IMG/VR virus record: IMGVR_UViG_3300030333_003949 | Location: 1 to 20,792 of that record | Strand: one strand, 5' to 3' | Length of the DNA: 20,792 nucleotides | Source of the DNA: a virus | Shown: positions 19,044 to 20,792 of the stretch, in pieces | Position numbering within the stretch: position 1 is the stretch's first letter | Layout of the letters: every line of letters starts with the position of its first letter | Translations under genes and position numbers: made by a program | The notes under the pieces: generated by a model | The model's input: the letters and a program-made list of their open reading frames with translations, nothing else | The model's database searches: none | Told to the model about the DNA's origin: nothing

Positions 19044-20405
19044 ATGAATATTGCATCTGCATTACTAAAACAATTAGTTCACCAACAAGACTTAGACACT
19101 TGGTCTCAGCTTAAGGATATTTATCTTCCAAGCGAGTACCGAGGGATTTTTGCCGTCTTGGAAAAGCATGTAGATAATTATCAAACTCTCCCTACTTTTG
19201 AAGAACTTCATTATGAAGTTCGAGACAAAAACCTCAAAGAAAAACTAACCGCAATCGAATCAATGGAAGTAGATGTCGACGCAGACATGCTACTGGACTA
19301 TCTCAAAAATGAATTTGCACAAACAGAAATATTAGATGAACTTGATAAGTATGTCGAGAAAACTGTTACGATTGCGTCAGCTGAGGAAAATATAGAACAA
19401 CTACAAGAGATAGTTTTAGATGTGAGTGATAAAGTAGATGTCACTCCACCTTCAGAAAGTATGCAAACTATAACACTTTTTGAAGACGATACAGAATTAG
19501 CGAAGTATCTACCACTTGGATTAAATAGTGAGTATGATTCTTCGGTTAAGTTTTCTCCCAAAGATTTGGTGTTAGTGGGAGGACGACGCGGAGCAGGTAA
19601 GTCTTTGACTTCCTGTAATTTAGCTGTAAATGTTTATGAGCAAGGAAGAACTGCTATTTATTTCACTATTGAGATGGATAGTAGGTCTATTCTTCAAAGA
19701 ATGTGCTCCATCTCTACTAGGATTCCATTTACAAAGATTCGTGATAAAAACATGAATACAGAGGAATGGAACTTAGTTGCAGGTTGGTGGGCAGGAAGAT
19801 TTGAAGGTGGTCACGAATTTCTTCGTGAGTACGAATTAAATCGAGATTTTGACGAATTTCATAGAAAACTCACAAAGCAGGAACTTAATGAGGAAAAACA
19901 GTTAGATGTAATATACGACCCAGCCCTCACTCTCTCAAAAATTCAAAGCGAACTCGATAAGAGGGTTAGTCGTACAGACGTTGGGATAGTCATTGTTGAT
20001 TATCTCAACCAAGTCCGCAGGCATAATGCACCAAGTCGCAATAGTCAATATGATTGGCAAGAACAAATCGAGATTAGTAAGAAAATGAAAACTTTTGCAC
20101 AAGACTATGAAACATTAGTATTTGCTCCTTATCAGACAGATAATACAGGAGAAGCTAGATTTGCAAAAGGTATTTTAGATGCAGCGGATGCTGCTTATTC
20201 ACTTGAAACTTGGTCACCAGAAGATAAATGTATGACATTTAATTGTACCAAGATGAGAAACAATGAAGTTAAAGGATTTTCAAGTGAAGTAGATTGGAAG
20301 AGTTTAAAAATCGGACCAGGCTCTGCTCTTACTCCAGATGAAAAAGCAAAAATGCGAGAAGAGATGAGTGCTGGCTCCCCAGACGAAGAGGCACAAGACC
20401 TATGA
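19044..20405 (+). CDS. dnaB: DnaB/gp41-type replicative helicase
   Basis: 453 residues. N-terminal helical domain (1-150) then a RecA-type ATPase: Walker A GGRRGAGKS (179-187), TIEM (208-211), Walker B IVIVDYLNQV (315-324), the Q364 sensor in APYQTDN, and TKMRNNEVKGF (402-412) for the arginine-finger region. The order fits the DnaB family, including T4 gp41. It would form a hexamer that unwinds the lagging-strand template at the fork, perhaps with a primase encoded elsewhere. AGAGAG precedes the ATG. Length is near gp41 (475). Confidence 0.9.
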   Translation: MNIASALLKQLVHQQDLDTWSQLKDIYLPSEYRGIFAVLEKHVDNYQTLPTFEELHYEVRDKNLKEKLTAIESMEVDVDADMLLDYLKNEFAQTEILDELDKYVEKTVTIASAEENIEQLQEIVLDVSDKVDVTPPSESMQTITLFEDDTELAKYLPLGLNSEYDSSVKFSPKDLVLVGGRRGAGKSLTSCNLAVNVYEQGRTAIYFTIEMDSRSILQRMCSISTRIPFTKIRDKNMNTEEWNLVAGWWAGRFEGGHEFLREYELNRDFDEFHRKLTKQELNEEKQLDVIYDPALTLSKIQSELDKRVSRTDVGIVIVDYLNQVRRHNAPSRNSQYDWQEQIEISKKMKTFAQDYETLVFAPYQTDNTGEARFAKGILDAADAAYSLETWSPEDKCMTFNCTKMRNNEVKGFSSEVDWKSLKIGPGSALTPDEKAKMREEMSAGSPDEEAQDL

Positions 20406-20563
20406 TATTATATACAGAAAAACAACTAATAAGTGCATATACTTCATTAGTAGCAAAACTAGAGATATCAGGACATACAGAATTAATTCCTGATGTAGAA
20501 GAATTTAGAGAAATTTATGAAGCGGAATGGGAACTTTATTATAGTGACGAGGAACTACACTGA
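20402..20563 (+). CDS. small hypothetical phage protein
   Basis: 53 residues, ATGA-type overlap with the helicase end. MILYTEKQLISAYTSLVAKL, then PDVEEFREIYEAEWELYY, resemble a short protein common beside replication genes of marine T4-type phages (from memory). Acidic, helical, unknown role. Ends in TGATG shared with the deformylase. Confidence 0.65.
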   Translation: MILYTEKQLISAYTSLVAKLEISGHTELIPDVEEFREIYEAEWELYYSDEELH

Positions 20564-20792
20564 TGAGCAGTAATCCCGTTAATACAATAGAGCCTCCGCA
20601 GATAGTAACTGACTTAAAGATTTTGAGAAAACGCTCAAAGGAATGGTCAGGGACACAAGAAGAATTAGATAAGCTATTGCTAGATATGAAAATGGCAATG
20701 ATAGAAAACGAAGGAGTAGGAATATCCGCAATACAAATTGGAAAACCCTACAAAGTGTTTATAGCAAGTAATATTGCTTTTATAAACCCAAG
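20563..20792 (+). CDS. def: peptide deformylase, N-terminal part (cut by window end)
   Basis: 76 residues are visible. LKILRKRSKEW, then ENEGVGISAIQIGKPYKVFI gives motif 1 of peptide deformylase (G-x-G-x-A/S-A-x-Q-I-G); the EGCLS and HExxH motifs should lie beyond the end. The enzyme removes the N-formyl group from nascent proteins and acts at the ribosome; phage copies are known in marine phages. Together with bS21 and tRNA-Ala it makes a translation-directed set. TGATG overlap with the preceding gene. Confidence 0.9.
   Translation, partial: MSSNPVNTIEPPQIVTDLKILRKRSKEWSGTQEELDKLLLDMKMAMIENEGVGISAIQIGKPYKVFIASNIAFINP

Noticed and set aside
1-20792. CRISPR array, insertion sequence, integrase or attachment site
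   Set aside because: No regularly spaced repeats, transposase, recombinase motif or paired att-like repeats were found; the repeated elements are promoters.

Overview
The window looks like the early/middle and accessory part of a tailed double-stranded DNA phage genome, AT-rich and densely packed. Neighbouring genes usually touch or overlap (ATGA, TAATG), proteins are very small, and the recognisable products are phage replication, lysis and host-takeover proteins. The mix of bS21, Hsp20, a 2OG-Fe(II) oxygenase, MazG, glutaredoxin, peptide deformylase and spanins is what I associate with marine T4-type phages of AT-rich hosts such as SAR11 or picocyanobacteria. That host assignment is inference. 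No integrase, capsid or tail gene is visible.

Layout. Positions 1-599 hold no gene but contain many long complementary segments and end in a textbook terminator; this is probably the 3' part of a large structured RNA. Positions 650-4561 are one rightward operon of 15 mostly unknown small genes, including a MazG-like pyrophosphohydrolase, a YubB/Api92-like protein and a SANT-like DNA-binding protein. Positions 4562-5092 are a gene-free spacer with a terminator and a nested hairpin. Positions 5093-6279 are leftward: bS21 with two small companions, then a 2OG oxygenase with its own promoter. From 6346 everything is rightward again: a small membrane protein, Hsp20, a GH24 endolysin, an acyl carrier protein, a spanin pair, an IscU-type Fe-S scaffold, a holin-like protein (to 10616); then a zinc-ribbon-like peptide, glutaredoxin and DUF3310-like genes (10626-13538); a SANT-like protein with a terminator (13574-14098); a PC4-like protein; a tRNA-Ala inside an open reading frame; a PNK-type phosphatase; an NAD+-dependent DNA ligase split into two genes with a GIY-YIG nuclease between them; a four-repeat SANT-like protein; a DnaB-type helicase; and the start of a peptide deformylase.

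Regulation. Ten near-identical sigma70-type promoters, eight on the right strand and two on the left, share an extended A-rich upstream block, TTCTTGACA, a 17-bp spacer and TATAAT. At several of them the start codon falls on or within a few bases of the predicted transcription start, suggesting leaderless mRNAs. Some are preceded by small palindromes, reminiscent of the mobile promoter/stem-loop cassettes described in T4-type phages.

How the genes may work together: ligase, phosphatase, helicase and DNA-binding proteins serve DNA replication and repair; endolysin, spanins and holin-like proteins serve lysis; bS21, tRNA-Ala and deformylase touch translation; IscU, glutaredoxin, ACP, Hsp20, MazG and the oxygenase would redirect host metabolism and stress responses.
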